From Phymatolithon calcareum (Eukaryota > Rhodophyta > Florideophyceae > Hapalidiales), in the NCBI GenBank assembly GCA_977006965.1, contig OZ345383.1, forward strand, positions 1,957,001 to 2,021,000: 64,000 nucleotides of DNA, written 5' to 3'. Shown here one piece after another: positions 50,901-62,473 of this stretch. Below the pieces are notes generated by a model that had not been told where the DNA came from, ran no database searches, and worked only from the letters and a program-made list of their open reading frames with translations. Position numbers and translations under genes: made by a program. Within the stretch, counting starts at the first letter, position 1. Every line of letters starts with the position of its first letter.

Positions 50901-52007
50901 GCGAGGTCCAAACTTTACGACAGATCCGGCGCATTTAGCAATATCGGTGCTGCGCGTGCTAATGGCCATTCGACTATCCGGACTTTCACGCAAAAGCTGC
51001 CGGAGGTCTTTCAAGTATCCAGCCTTCAAATTCTTGGTGGGCCAAACGTCGTCGACGAGAAATAAGAAATCCTTGCCTTGAAGCCGAGGAATGGCATATT
51101 CCACTGCTTCCAGAATGGACGTCGAGCTCTGCACTTGTGCGGCGATGCTCTGAGATCCAGTTATGACCATAATTCTCGCAAGCCCTCCAAGTACGGTTTC
51201 CATTGCGGCGCCTTGTCCGAGCGTGACAAAGAACACGCCATGTGGAAATCGCTCTCGGATGTCCTTGTCATGCGCGAGGCCCTGAAGCACTACGGTTTTC
51301 CCAACACCCGCCATTCCGACGATGCCATATGCAGGTGCGATCACTCCGGCAGCAACAGTTACGTTACTTGACGAGTTGCTGGACATAATCTTCTGCTTCA
51401 GATCACCTTCCGGAGTATCTGTAGAGTGGTAGTTTAGATACATGTTATCAGTGAATGCTGGGGCATTGGACCTGCAGTGGTACACGTCTTTCGAAGTATC
51501 CACAAGAGATAGATTATCGAGCTTGGACACCAGCTCATCGCAATGTTCTTGCATTTTGACGGCGATGCCGTGTGTTAAACATAGCTGCAACAGCTGGTTC
51601 GCAGATTCCTTGATATGCGTCTCCACGGTGTCCATCTTGCTCTTCAACTTCGAAGCCCGAATCATACGACGACCCCTCGATAAGATCTTTTCCACGACAC
51701 GCGTACCACTTGGAGAGAACGATTTTGCTAAGGCGAGTTCAATTGTCTCATTCGACTTTTCGAGGCAATCGCGCACGCCTTCGAAAGTCTCCTTGCAAAT
51801 TAGAGCAACTTTGGTCTCCAATGCATTCGGATTTGTTCGAAGGAGCACCTCAACATCTGTGATATGCCTGTTCAAACGGTCCACACTTTCGCAGAGTGTT
51901 CGAAATGCCTCCGGACTATCGCGGTAGTTGTCGATGCGAGCTTTGATGCTTATCAGAACCGTCCTCGCTTGTCCGATGATTGCAATTGTAAGTCCAATGG
52001 CATTCAT
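47913..52007 (-). CDS. NB-ARC/WD40 protein with helical N-terminus (Apaf-1-like NLR layout)
   Basis: 1,364 residues from the ATG at 52007; the frame stays open to an ATG at 52424 but those 139 residues lack domain character. Residues 1-170 are all-helical (GQARTVLISIKARIDN..., AANQLLQLCL-like), reminiscent of HeLo/RPW8-type four-helix domains of fungal and plant cell-death proteins. NB-ARC: P-loop GMAGVGKT (231-238), kinase-2 FLFLVDDVW (314-322), RNBS-B SRMAISTRS (345-353), GLPIALAV (413-420). An arm of helices (about 430-760) follows. Residues 765-1340 are WD40 repeats, at least eight clear blades (CVAWSPCGQYIAAGAG, YISFSPNGMYLAAL, TLCFSPDGNQIAW, CVSFSCDGGRIVSGCADG). This order of regulatory helix, NB-ARC and WD40 propeller is that of Apaf-1. 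The Copia insertion lies just 3' of it. Confidence 0.9.
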   Translation of the reverse strand: MNAIGLTIAIIGQARTVLISIKARIDNYRDSPEAFRTLCESVDRLNRHITDVEVLLRTNPNALETKVALICKETFEGVRDCLEKSNETIELALAKSFSPSGTRVVEKILSRGRRMIRASKLKSKMDTVETHIKESANQLLQLCLTHGIAVKMQEHCDELVSKLDNLSLVDTSKDVYHCRSNAPAFTDNMYLNYHSTDTPEGDLKQKIMSSNSSSNVTVAAGVIAPAYGIVGMAGVGKTVVLQGLAHDKDIRERFPHGVFFVTLGQGAAMETVLGGLARIMVITGSQSIAAQVQSSTSILEAVEYAIPRLQGKDFLFLVDDVWPTKNLKAGYLKDLRQLLRESPDSRMAISTRSTDIAKCAGSVVKFGPRDPLGVTSVKIFLAHATDDYARVIAECRDGNLRDSVHKILTICAGLPIALAVTGSAVAHLTNLFGDFGTACDKYAIRLAKKRNGLGDEDTEQGLSLNASILLSLDFLQAEYVNWKSKCNMHLHHTITDMYTSLCVLQNQDCVPASVLGRLWKIDESDAGDILDLFCGMSLATLQLRQSSNGSSEVAGIVLHDLQLDFCRRRAIQDNKLSLWHTQLLDGYLKSSDSPMAGEQFGQEITGIIPRAWWSNALPDDDYIHGNLARHLLEAEQGHELAALLLDARWTDLRRNNGGILALETDFQLLQSFLMKKDVSAGHKYIGVEVDRCFQQIFNACRLAWGRKDEGLRTYHFYVLARLAGVRASSAVLDVYWKSVERNTPKPCVVPVNSFLPESSSAQILEVIVEGECRCVAWSPCGQYIAAGAGSDVVVLDAKTGERIMRMKDHSKTVDVVVFTDRSKNIVSVDEATVMIWDWETPYSSGQVLQWPERRESNDSLRVYGNRYFWAHGPRLTIWNKTSGMQEKEIIEESSIEAFDECPSTGRIAIGLKNGAVKVLNILTNECTHQHSRDDISLACPCVSSASKELVANTGHIFERFVCAPKRWRDIDYISFSPNGMYLAALTTHEVILWNTSNWTNVSFPGLHSSSDTLCFSPDGNQIAWIHRGETIQLLDVVSGTRICKTSTISDTLQCVSFSCDGGRIVSGCADGTIQTWNTRLLNDLDEYGIGDYGGQHWDSATISRNGVQAVSGSFFGTVILWDTQTGKQIGTPTGIRKVGTARSVALSRDGRKIALSEPCSITLWSTEDLTQIGTTFDGLVFGESRYFVLFSPKQLSLLSNGQHIAIALDSRGHEIQVRDTETWQEAEAIMDMLSGHNEMISFASESADGLYMVCKDVSKQVIIWNVETKAAVWKSNREGTLENKITNEGAEEIIRSCDYPERIWPETFGEYTADLYYKDGCLYSNYLKDEPLLRLPLVQSWDSREKIFIAGLLSTVVIVKLIAE

Positions 52008-53024
52008 CTCGGTCTGAGTTCGCGGAAACTCCAAGAGTCCGAGCCGTTGGTAGCAAAGACAGGTACACGAACCAGGTTGGCACAGTAAACACGCCACCCG
52101 CCCTGAAACCTTCACCGCCTGAAATTCTGTAGTGTCGCAACCCGGCCTGTGTGGCTTTCCAATACGGATTAACTCGATTCCGAAAAAAGAAGAGGAAATA
52201 ACCAAGTCACTGGAGGTGCGCACCGGTGCCTGAAACCTTGCGAACGAACCATACGACATGGTTGGCATATCATACCAATATGGTATCAAAAACTGTGCAA
52301 TTATGTACTTAAGCCACCATGCGAGAGTGGTTTTTCCAATCACTTGGAGCGGCGACTTGCACCACACCGGAAACCATCCTGATATAGATCTTTGTAACCA
52401 TATTTTCCGCTGTTTAACAACCATAAATTAATAATGTTGGAAACGTCAACATGAAAAGTGAGCCATGGAACCGGACATGGTAAAAGACATGGTAATCGTT
52501 GAGGTTCACGACGACGTGAATCTGTCGTTCTTCATGAAATCTGCCATGGTTATGGACATGGTCGCAGCTGTGGGTGTTTTCATCGTTACTGTCATGTTTC
52601 TCGAAATCTCAGCAGTCCTCACACGCGATTGTACAATCGGAGGGCAGGAGTGGATATTTTACAAATTTGTGACTTGCCAAAAACGGATTCCTCAGTGAAA
52701 TTAAAGTTCTACTGATATACTATGAAGTCCTAGATGAGCTAATTCCGTACTGAAAATAGAGGGTACGAAACACCAACTACTGTACCAAATTTCTGTTCGT
52801 TTCCCAAGTACGAAAAATGTCGATGGATGACAAAACGATTGCCCTAGAGTGCTGGATTCGATCTAAAGGATATCGCTCTAGTAAGCCGTTAAAGTCTGCG
52901 AATACCGCATCCTTGAAAGGCGAGACGTTATCTGGCGGTGAAACTTGTGGCGCCAATGAAAACGGGAAGATGTCGAACCGCAAAGACTGCACAGCACAAA
53001 ATGCCCATAATCCGTATTACAAGC
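52008..53024. other. Intergenic, ORF extension of the NB-ARC gene and nothing else recognised
   Basis: 52008-52424 is the open but unconserved 5' extension of the NB-ARC ORF (minus strand, Trp/Arg-rich). The rest, to 53024, holds a plus-strand ORF with a direct repeat of ATGGAC/ATGGTC words near 52466-52560 and no known domain. Confidence 0.4.
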
Positions 53025-53380
53025 GGGCCTGAAAGAAACAAAGAGGCAAAGTCAGTTGGATGGAAATGGATATTGCGTCGATGGGCAACGCAAGGAACGT
53101 GCGATGTACGTACCGCGCAAGTTTGATCTCCAGGGGTGCTTGGGAGATGGAAGAGGGTTCCATCAGTTAGGGCATATCCGACACGCGAACACTGCAAACC
53201 AAAACTTAAATGCTACTGCTGGCTTGAAAGAAACAAAGAGACACAGTCAGTTGGATGGAAATGGTTATAGCACCGATTGGCAGCGCTAAGAACGCGCGAT
53301 GCAGGTACCGCACAAGTCCGATAACCGGAGGTGCTTGGTAGATGGAAGAGGGTTCGATCAGAGAGGACATCTTCGGAACG
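53025..53380. repeat. Imperfect tandem duplication, ~193-bp period, 2 copies
   Basis: Copy 1 begins CTGAAAGAAACAAAGAGGC (53030) and copy 2 TTGAAAGAAACAAAGAGAC (53223); both continue with a CAGTTGGATGGAAATGG(A/T)TAT, GCGCGATG-type word, and TGGAAGAGGGTTC(C/G)ATCAG. They differ by many substitutions, so the duplication is old. No coding content recognised. Confidence 0.7.
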
Positions 53381-54153
53381 ACCTTTGTGATAAATTGTGC
53401 CCTTTCCCATGCAATAAATCTTCTCTTGCCAAGATTCTTCCTCGTTCCATGCACCAGATTGATCCCATGCCACTCAATGCATGAATGAGTTGTTCGCGAC
53501 GGAAGACTGGAGGAGCTGTGTTCCTTCGAGTACTCGCTTGGCACGCAAATCAACTCATCAATACATATTGAGAACCGTTAACATGAGGTCACAGTTTAGC
53601 CGAAAGACTGCGGCGCTCTCCTTACCTCTGCCACTTCACACGTCGACTCAGATCCGCTGGGCGGCATGCCATGATTGCGGTGCGACACTTGATGTTTTCT
53701 TGAGCTGCAGGGGGTGCCAGGCACGTTGCGAGGATCAAACGTTGACCAGATCTCGAGCTAGTAGTTACTAAGCTTAAGTAGACAGGGAAGCTTCGCACAA
53801 CGCCGTACGCGGCGCCAGGTCTCGTACTCGAGTACGATTAATTAGTCGTAACGGTCAGCGTATGTACGTACTTAGCAAGATACATATCGGCAATGGACGG
53901 GATATATACGTGTACGTACTACACCTCTCTCTGTAGCTCCCAGACGAGATTTGTAATGACTGCAATGCACAGCAGGGGGAAATCTCGTTTCAAAGGCGGT
54001 GTTGATTAAGCGAATCTGACAGTTGGTCATACTGTTTGTTTCATATATGTTCGTTTGAACTATAACCGGGGTTGGCCAACTGTGTGCTGGACAAATAACG
54101 GCCGGCCCAGTTCTGTAGCTGAGCTCAACTACTTCCTCTAGCCGCATTCGGTA
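53381..54153. other. Intergenic or transposon margin, nothing recognised
   Basis: Between the tandem duplication and the first relic ORF; short repeats such as CTCGTACTCGAGTACGA (about 53824-53840) occur. The outer end of the decayed transposon was not found. Confidence 0.3.
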
Positions 54154-56081
54154 ATGAGTAGTTTGCAGGCGAAGTGCGGATGCAACAACTGCAATCGTCC
54201 AAAGACATCTCATTCTTTCGCCGCACTCGACGTTGACGGCATGGAGCCGTCCGGGATATCGATGGCGCGATTCGGCGCCGAGCTGGACCAGGATGGCCGC
54301 TCCGATCCCATTCACAACGAGGTCATGACCGTGCCGCAAGTGTTGCAAACGCTGGGGATTTTGAAGTCCGCCATTGTTAAGCAGAATAAGACCGACAACG
54401 AGCTTCTGAAAAAATCGATATTGGAGAAGGTTGAGAAAGACATTGCATCAGTTTCGAGTCTCGCGAACCAAATATACACGCTTGTCAGCTCTTCAGCGTA
54501 CGATTACGCTGCACCAGGCGGCAAAAAGCGTGCTCGCTCTATTGCATCACCGAAGATTCCATTTTCAAAGCCTCCTCCGTTTTTAGACTTAATAACGAAT
54601 CCAGAAATTGGAAACGAGCGTCACCTTAAGTTCCTTATTTTGAGTACTGTCAATTCATTCGTCCGATCTGTTCCCTCCCTTCGATTCTGGATGAGTGACG
54701 ACGCCTTGCGGAATCCCCGGCTGCAGATATTTGCGGGTGTATCTGGCTTGTCATTGATTTACTTTGCAGTTCGGAACAATGACACAAAAGCACGATTGAA
54801 GCTCCCTGCAGGTCTGGCCGTTGCTCAGCTGATGCATTTGACGCTGGCGAACAAAATTGACGGAGTGAGGAAAAGCTTTAATGGAAATGGAGGACCGAAC
54901 TGCAATGCGCCGGACTGGATTCAATCCTTCAAATCATCGAGGAGAACCATGGAGGAAATCGTGGACGTCCTTTCGGAGAAGGAGAAGAAGAAAGATCTGC
55001 GGTGCGGAAGCGACTCCAGCTCTGCTGTCGACATTGTGGAGGTATCGGAGGAGATATCCCTGGTGAACAAGCGAGAAAGGACATTACCGAGCGGAAGAGT
55101 CGAGCAACAGTTCGACGTTCCCCAGGTTGTACTAGATCCTCATGGACATGCGCGAAAATTTGCCGTGCGAACTGCGAAAAGCAAACTAGCACGTTGGCTC
55201 TCCACTGCGCGCTGCGACTCGCGAAAGAAACTATTTACCTCCGTTCTGTTTCTCATCGAGAAGATACACAGCTTCCGACTCCTGCAGCAGCGCGTGATGC
55301 TGGGTTCAACATTTCGTTTGACCCCAATACCGACGAGGTATACAGCGGAATGGATGACAACAGGAATCTTCTTCAAGAGAGGTGGAAGATTCCGCTTGCA
55401 AACATGGATGAGTCAGATCCGATGAAGATGCATCAAGACAATTTGAGACATTTCAACGGGCTTAAGACTGGTTTTCCATCATTAACAGTGCAGCTGCACT
55501 ATCGTCGAGATGTGACTCGGACGGCTAACGACGTCGCGGATGGTGGTGCTGAGTTGAATGAAGACGGCCTCTCTTGGCCAGTGATCGAGCACTGCAGTCT
55601 CCATGCCCTTGCTGTCAAAGTTCTGCTATCGGCAAGCAAGGTGGAAACATTCAACGACATTCTCAGATGGAGTCCCTATTCTCTACGCGCCGTTCATGTT
55701 ATAGCCATAGGTCTCCTAGGAGGTTTGCGGCAAGCTGTTGGGGAACATCCATCGAAAGCGGAGTTGGCTGCGCTGCGCAAGATTACGACAAGGCACGTCA
55801 AGATGGATGATATTATGGATACGCTTCTGTACGGCGGTGCAACGAAGGAGAAAGACGGTGGAGCGGACTGTCTCTCCGTACTACAGCAAATGCGTAGAGA
55901 TAAACTCGAAATGAGCTGGGCAGATTACAAGGTGGCGAAGGAAACACAAGATGAGGGAGCGAGACGGGTGGAAAGCACTAGGTCTTCAGTTACTGAATTA
56001 TTTCCTGGAAGTATGGGCAATTGTGATGCGTCTGAGGACGAGGACTTCTGGGCGTTTGCTGACAAAGTTGGAATTGTTTAA
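54154..56081 (+). pseudogene. Transposon-associated ORF, frameshifted
   Basis: Frame 1 from the ATG at 54154 reads 423 codons to 55425. Frame 3 is open from 55002 to 56081; the protein-like text continues from one into the other at about 55170-55240. The joint product would be roughly 640 residues. The start has a compact CGCNNCNRPK cysteine cluster; residues 60-110 form a helical/coiled region; the rest has no recognised domain. It lies on the same strand as the transposase relic 58004-62079 and I take it as a companion gene of the same element, but this is inference. One frameshift seen directly. Confidence 0.5.
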
Positions 56082-56311
56082 TGTGATAGTAGTGCTTGAT
56101 ATCCGATTGCTTTCCTTTCTGAGCTGTTTCTTACTAATAATCAATCTTTGCGGGCAGCATTGCGTACAAGAGTCGTCATTTGTGATTGATTGCCTATGTC
56201 CCCGCGTTAGGCATCTGACGCTGCAAGATACCATGGCTCGAAGAAGCAAGGAACTCTTTCAAATAAATCTCATTGTTCCTAGACGAATTTCGCTCGCGAA
56301 AATGTACATTT

Positions 56312-57646
56312 TCAGTGAACGCCCTTTTTGCAGTTGAAGTAAGATTCACGCTGCGAAGTACAACAGCTGATATGGGCGCGTAGTGTTCCACAAACAGAGC
56401 TCGCCGACTCACCGTTTGCTCGCGATTTGTCATCCACCCTCTCCCAGGTCAGTGCAAAGACATTCATCTCCTTGGACAACTTGTTGATGTGAGTTGAGTC
56501 GATGCCACAGGCGGAAGCTGAAGCTGCAGTTTCGGAAAACGCTTGTAGGTTCTGCATATCATCTAGCGGTGTTTCAAGTGTAAGTGAAAGGCCAGTTTCC
56601 CAGCAATGATCAGAATGAGACCAAACAGCTTGTTTCTGGACGAGAGCTGGGCAATTGCCAAGAGAGAAACTAGAAGAAAAGCTCCTTCCCAGAAATATCC
56701 ACCTCCTTGATGTAGTAGTGGAAGACGATTCCGAGCAAGTCTTGGCAATACCGAGAATTTGAACCGCTCTAAGACTCCCCGCGGTCTTCTTTTCTCTGTA
56801 TACACTTTGCTCTCGGGAGTTTAGATTGATCTGCAGGGCCTCGCACAAGTTTTTAAAGGACCGAAATAAGATTTGGAATCTTGATGCACTTTCTAGGCTT
56901 AGCAGAAGTGCATAATATTCAGAAGGAAAAACTCGGCAAGAAATGGAGTCGTCGCTCGTACATGCCGCCAAGAGTACTCTAAATTCGTGAAGAGAACAGT
57001 CCGCCGCCTTACTTTTGAGAAAAATTTGCCGCACAGTATTGGACTCATTCAACGCAGTATATTTCTTGTTCAGCTCAGAACTAGGTCCTTTTAGTGCCTT
57101 AGTGACATAATTGGAGGCAAAAACGCGTATTCGCCGCAAAGCAAACTTATCTCGCACAAGGTCATCGTGCTGGACAGATGTTTGATTGTCCATAGCACTC
57201 CTATGTGCCGTTTAAATGGATGAAGCCAGTTGGAGCACGCGTTGCGATAGAGCAGCATGAGATTCTCGCAGTTCTTCTGCTTCGCGTTTCCAATCATATA
57301 TTTCGAATGAACTTGAGTGCCTTTGACTTGCAATCGGCAATTGCGAGGCACCAGGTCTGACCAAGTCTATTGAGATGGGTTTCCAGACTTTTAGAATTGT
57401 CGCAGACTCTTCCGCCGACGTTGACTGTTGCTCTGGTCTCGCTGACATTGGCTGCTGCTCTGGTCTCGATTTTGGGAGACCAAAAGCCTCAGACGATTTC
57501 CTCACCGCTGGTAGACATCGGTTTTCATCCACTGTCTTTCCTATTTGCGAAACTTGACGGCTTGGATTAGGAGAAAAAGACGGCGCCACCAAATCTGTAG
57601 ACTCAATATGCGCTCGCTCTTTCTCCTGGCTTTGGAATTCCAACAT
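56312..57646 (-). pseudogene. Minus-strand companion ORF of the decayed transposon
   Basis: Two ORFs in the same frame, 57646-57212 (144 aa) and 57193-56312 (293 aa), are separated by a single TAA codon and 18 further bases. The first ends in a coiled-coil-like WKREAEELRESHAALSQRV; the second begins MDNQTSVQHDDLV and contains a long helical region (FPSEYYALLLSLESASRFQI). A competing frame at 56563-56805 carries two hydrophobic segments, so another frameshift is likely. No known domain. Its opposite orientation inside the element is typical of accessory transposon genes, but attribution is inference. Confidence 0.45.
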
Positions 57647-58003
57647 GACTGGGGGAACCTTTTAGAATGTCTTTATGTAGCGTGAGAGGTACCTTGTCCA
57701 TGAGATATTGACTTGCATACGAGTAAACCATACTAAAAAACAAAAGATCATAGTTTGTTTTTACGGTTTTTTGGATGGTTTTCCTCAATGATCACGAAAC
57801 CTTTGTCATTACTATACGTTGGCAAGGTGAAGACTAGTCAATGGTATAAATGTGGACTACGCTTTCCGCGATCTGTATTCGTAATTTTGGCTACAGCACG
57901 TTGCAAAAATAAGGCCCAATTCTTCTGCCGAGGCACTTGATTGCACTCAAGACGCTTTGGGTTCCATTCAGGATGCCGTGTGAGTTGATATTCATGCCCG
58001 TCG

Positions 58004-61000
58004 ATGGATGACCTGAAATCCAGACGTCGAAAACGCCGAAGCCTGTTCCGCTTTGACACCGTGCCAGAGTCTGTCGATGTGGGTGTAGATAATGCACTGC
58101 CGGTTACTCACGAAGGCCAAGATCGAAACAACGCCGCCGTTGTAGGAGTCAACAATGAGCGATTGCGAAATAGAGACACTACAAAACGCCACGCGCCAGA
58201 TCGAGAAATTCACATATCGCAAAACGCAAGTTCTGGTGAAAACTGTTTGCATTTCGAGCCACGCAATGATCCTCTGTCAGTTCCATCTGGTGAGACGGCA
58301 CCCAATTTTGTCTCATGCATTCCCGATATCTCTCTAATTGAGCCCAATGTATTGTCCTCCTGCGAAGAAATTATTGAACCAAACGGACGCCGTCTACAGG
58401 TCGCGTTTCTAGATGAGGCTAGAAATTCATCTGGCGAAATTACAGACCCTCACGTTCAGGCATCCACAGAAAATGAGTAAGGCTTTAGCACAGGGAACAC
58501 TGCCATTGGAATAAGCGGCTTACGTCCAGGAGAGCTGGTGCTACCGAGCTGGCGAGTCTTGTGGTCTTTACTAATGACTAACGGGAGCAGAAGACTCACA
58601 AAAGATCAATACCAATCCGTCCGTGTGTTTCTGGAAGCTAGTGGGCGCTTTTCTCGCGAATCGTGGACTTCAGGCAGCTTCGGTGGGACACCCCTGACAG
58701 GGGATGGGATTAGGATTTCATATCTTCCTCATTTTAGCACGCTGTCGAGAGTTTGGAGGCCGTTCCTATTTGAATCCCTGACTGTCCGATACACGGACTA
58801 CTCCGTACCAGTTGATACTAGCAAGACGGGAGCTCGTGCACGTCAACGACTTAATGATGAAGCACCGGAAAAATTTATCCGCGTTGTATTACCTAGCGAG
58901 TACGCTCGAAGCGATGTTGCCACGCCTGAGGTATTATTCAAGGCCATGTGCTCAACAAGTCTTTCGCATGATTGCCATGAGTCTGATTGCATCGACCTGC
59001 TGCCGTTGATTCGAGCTAGCCATTGGTTCTATGGACCTCCGACTAGTATCTCAGTCGACTCCTCTCCGCGCAGTGGCCCATACTAGAACGTTGCTGAGGC
59101 AGGTGACGTTTTGCGCATATCACTGATTTACACAAATCGCGGACAATTTGACGAACGATTTTCCAGATGTTTCCAAGCTTATTCACCAGAATTGTCTCCC
59201 CATGATATAATTGAGGGAGAGATTGTCCATGTATGGCCTGTCCATCATGAAAGTCGGAGAAGTAAGCCCCATTTCGAGGATGAAAGACTGGTAAACCTTT
59301 CCACCCGAGACCGAAGTATTGCCGAGATATTTCGCTTTGTTTCCTACGTTTCGCCCACAGAGCAGATTAATCCATACATCCCAGAGATTCCACAGGATCA
59401 TATGCGCGACGAGGTAACTGCTGACGAGGAAAATGGAGTCACGCGACGGAAAAAGAAGTCGGCAAGACTCATAGAAGCTGAACGTGCAAGGCGGAATGCG
59501 CTAAAAGCCAAGCGTATAGCTGTTGAATCTGCGTGGATGAGCTGGAAAAAACCGCTCGTGAAGCCCGGTGACACAATGGCCTTGCTCAAGCCATCAACAA
59601 AGACACCCTTACATCGACGGACTAACAGTGTCGCGTCCTTCTCGTTCACAGGTTTTGGTGCGAAAACGAAGAGAGAAGTCGTCATATTGCATGGATCCCA
59701 GGAGGCCAAGTCTTAGACAGCGACCTTCCTCCGGATTTCGCCCGTTTTTTCGACTCTGATTCGGACAACTATTTGCACATTAGATTTCTTGAGCTCACTA
59801 AAGAGCACAAGGGAATGCGCGGCCCGCTACAGTTCGAGCCCGTAAGCAGCGTTGGTGTATTACGTACCTCAGAGCCATACTTTGTTTACAGGTTTTTGCT
59901 ATACTGGGATGGATTCGAAGTTCAAGCCGGAAAATCTGCATCCGGCGATGGGGTGTACCTTATCTGCATCAACCTTCCACCCCGCGCTCGTTCATGCCCT
60001 AGTGCTGTGCGTATTATGAGCCTAACACCACCTGGTGTTAAGGCAGATACTGTTCTCGCAAAAATCAGTGACGATTTAGTGGAAGGAATGACGACAGGGC
60101 TTGTAGACATAGACGCTGATGGGGTGAGCCGGAGAATATTCTTGGACTTGGTTGGTTTTTTGGGCGATACTCCGGCTTTAAATGCAGTTCTTGACGTCTT
60201 GGGGCACTCTGGATCATCCTGTTGTCACTTGTGCAGATTCGTTCGGGGTTCGAAGACAACCATTGGCAGTCGCTTCACAGATGAATCACATATAGGTTCA
60301 TTATCAACGTCTTCCCGCTCGTTCTACGTGTATGCCGCTATCAGGGCCAGCGGCGCGAGCGCTGAGACTTTCAGGTTACTCGGCATGAAGCCAGACCCTT
60401 CCAGATCCAATCTGGTTCTTCACACCCTTCGCCAGCGTATACTATCCGCTAAGCTAAGGATTGCCCGTACTAGCAACGGATCACCGGTTGTTCCGTGTGG
60501 GTTAGACCCATACCGGTCTTGACTAGTTGGTCCAGGCCATTTGTTAACTGCGCATGTACGGGACTGCATCAATCTTGCTTTTAAACTACTACCCTCAACG
60601 AAATATCGTGAGACTTGCGAAGGGTTCTTTCTGGGCCTGCTCTCTGATTGCTTCCTACCGAAACAAAACTGACTCTTTGACAAAGAGAAGAAAAGTCATT
60701 ACAGCATGTCCATGACAGAGCTATACGCACTAGCGCTGGTTTCTGGACGCGCGTTTGATTTAGCATGTGCACACGAGCGCGAAACATCTTCGGATTCACG
60801 TGCGTCCGAGCGCTGCAAGTCTGCCATAGACCTGGTTCACTCCGCATCCAAGGTTATCTCTGTGCTATGGTTCAAAACGGATATGCTTCTTGATGGCTCA
60901 CAATCTCTCGACTTGTACTACTCCAACAGTAGGACCTCCTACTTCCAACGGGTTCAAGAATTAACTGACGCTCACATTCGGGCAGTGGAAAACGTGTGCT

Positions 61001-62079
61001 GCATGGCGGAGTCAAGTTTTTCAGAGCTCGAGGATCGAACTGTTCCGCACGCTCGCCGTCTCGACCTGGAAAGAGAGCACAGTGCTTGCTTGACAGCTGT
61101 CAAGATAGTTGATAAGCCCAATGTGCACCGGCTTCGCGAATTAGTCTACACATCTCTACCTATGCTCGGACACCTTTCAATATTCGGTGAACTCGTACTA
61201 GAGAAAGCGCATCAATCGTTAAATCGCGCGATTCGGCAATATAATAACAAGGATATTCAGATAGCCGCCATGCAGAGCGCTGTCTTCGATGATTAGCAAG
61301 GGAGACTTAGCCTTTCGGCTTCTGATATTTCAAGGGATGACATAACTGGAGAAGCATTGCGAGCTTGTTTGAGGTTTCTGGCAGGTCCAAAGGTGTTAAA
61401 GTCCATCACAGCAACTATTCTTCCGAAATACACACTTCACGTACAGAAAGCTTTGGGACCCGGCTTGTGTGTTACTCGAGAGCTGCAACTTCAGGGAAAA
61501 AGAGTTCTGTCCGCGCAATTTATCGGACTTACCAGTGCCAACCGTGATCTAAAGTGGACACTTCATACCCCAGTGCACGCTTTCCCCCCTGCGTCAAGTC
61601 CCTCTGTTCTCACTCAGCTCAAAGCTTTTAATCTCGCAAAAGCCAGTTTACTTGACGATTGTAATGGTGTCACAGTCCTTTTTCCGAGCTCAATTTCAAG
61701 CTCCTATTTCTCCGGCGCACCAGGGCACACCTTCGGTACCGGAAATATCGTCGAGATGCTAACACTCGGCGAATTAGAGAGCTCACATTACTTTCCTTTC
61801 GTTATACAGAGCGAACAGAATTTACCTGCATTGCATGTATCGCTTTCCTGTCAACGGTCCCTTTGGTGCATTGTTGAAATAATCGTGCTGCGTCAAAAAT
61901 CTGCAGAGCAAAGGATTCTTGCAGCCGTTTCCCCATGCACGGAGCATCGGAGCCAAAACTTACCTTCAAAGAACATCTTTAAAGTCGACTGCACTGGTTG
62001 GCTATGTTTGGCAAAGCTTGACGAGTCCACTCGTGTCGTGCCTGACTTGCATTTCTGTTCGCCTAGACTCTGCACCTGA
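58004..62079 (+). pseudogene. Decayed Tnp2/CACTA-like (Plavaka-type) transposase
   Basis: From an ATG at 58004 a protein-like text runs for about 1,350 codons with in-frame stops near 58480, 59086, 60522, 60670 and 61296 and a frame change near 59700, so it is dead. Recognisable pieces: YWDGFEVQAGKSASGDGVYL (first catalytic-type Asp region), NLPPRARSCPSAVR, a VEGMTTGLVDIDADG segment, FLGDTPALNAVLDVLGHSG with a following Cys-x2-Cys (CCHLCRF), and later KPNVHRLRELVYTSLPMLGH followed by FGELVLEKAHQSLNRAI. This order, D...D, CxxC, and a late H-x-L...G-x-x-E-x-x-H, matches Tnp2/DUF4218-type DDE transposases. Terminal repeats were not found. Confidence 0.65.
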
Positions 62080-62473
62080 AGTATTTCCCGGAGTTTTATC
62101 CAGCATATTGATCCCGTGACCCCACTAGAAGGAGCAAAATTCATTCCCATTACTATAAAAATAGGCTATCCTCCGCGTTCTGGCTGAGCCTTCTTCCAGC
62201 TCCAGCTTTTGACAATTATTGTTTGCATGAAGACGTTTTTTGGAAAAAGGGATTCTAGATCGGAAGTCAGACTCGTGCGGTTGCTTAGTCTGCAGTTTGC
62301 AGACGTCTCAATTGTAACACAATTTATAAATCGACAGACAGTCCATTTATTCTGGGGATTTCATAATACTGGAACGTGCTGTATGCTTCCTCAGTGAGTC
62401 TACTCTGCATACCCCATGCGACACGGCTCCAGCAAAACATTAACACAGCTCCCTTGGCAAAAGAGAGTTCCCC

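Noticed and set aside
52008-52424. 139-residue N-terminal extension of the NB-ARC protein
   Set aside because: Open frame and an ATG exist, but composition is Trp/Arg-rich and lacks domain character; the helical domain starts at the ATG 52007. Kept only as an alternative.
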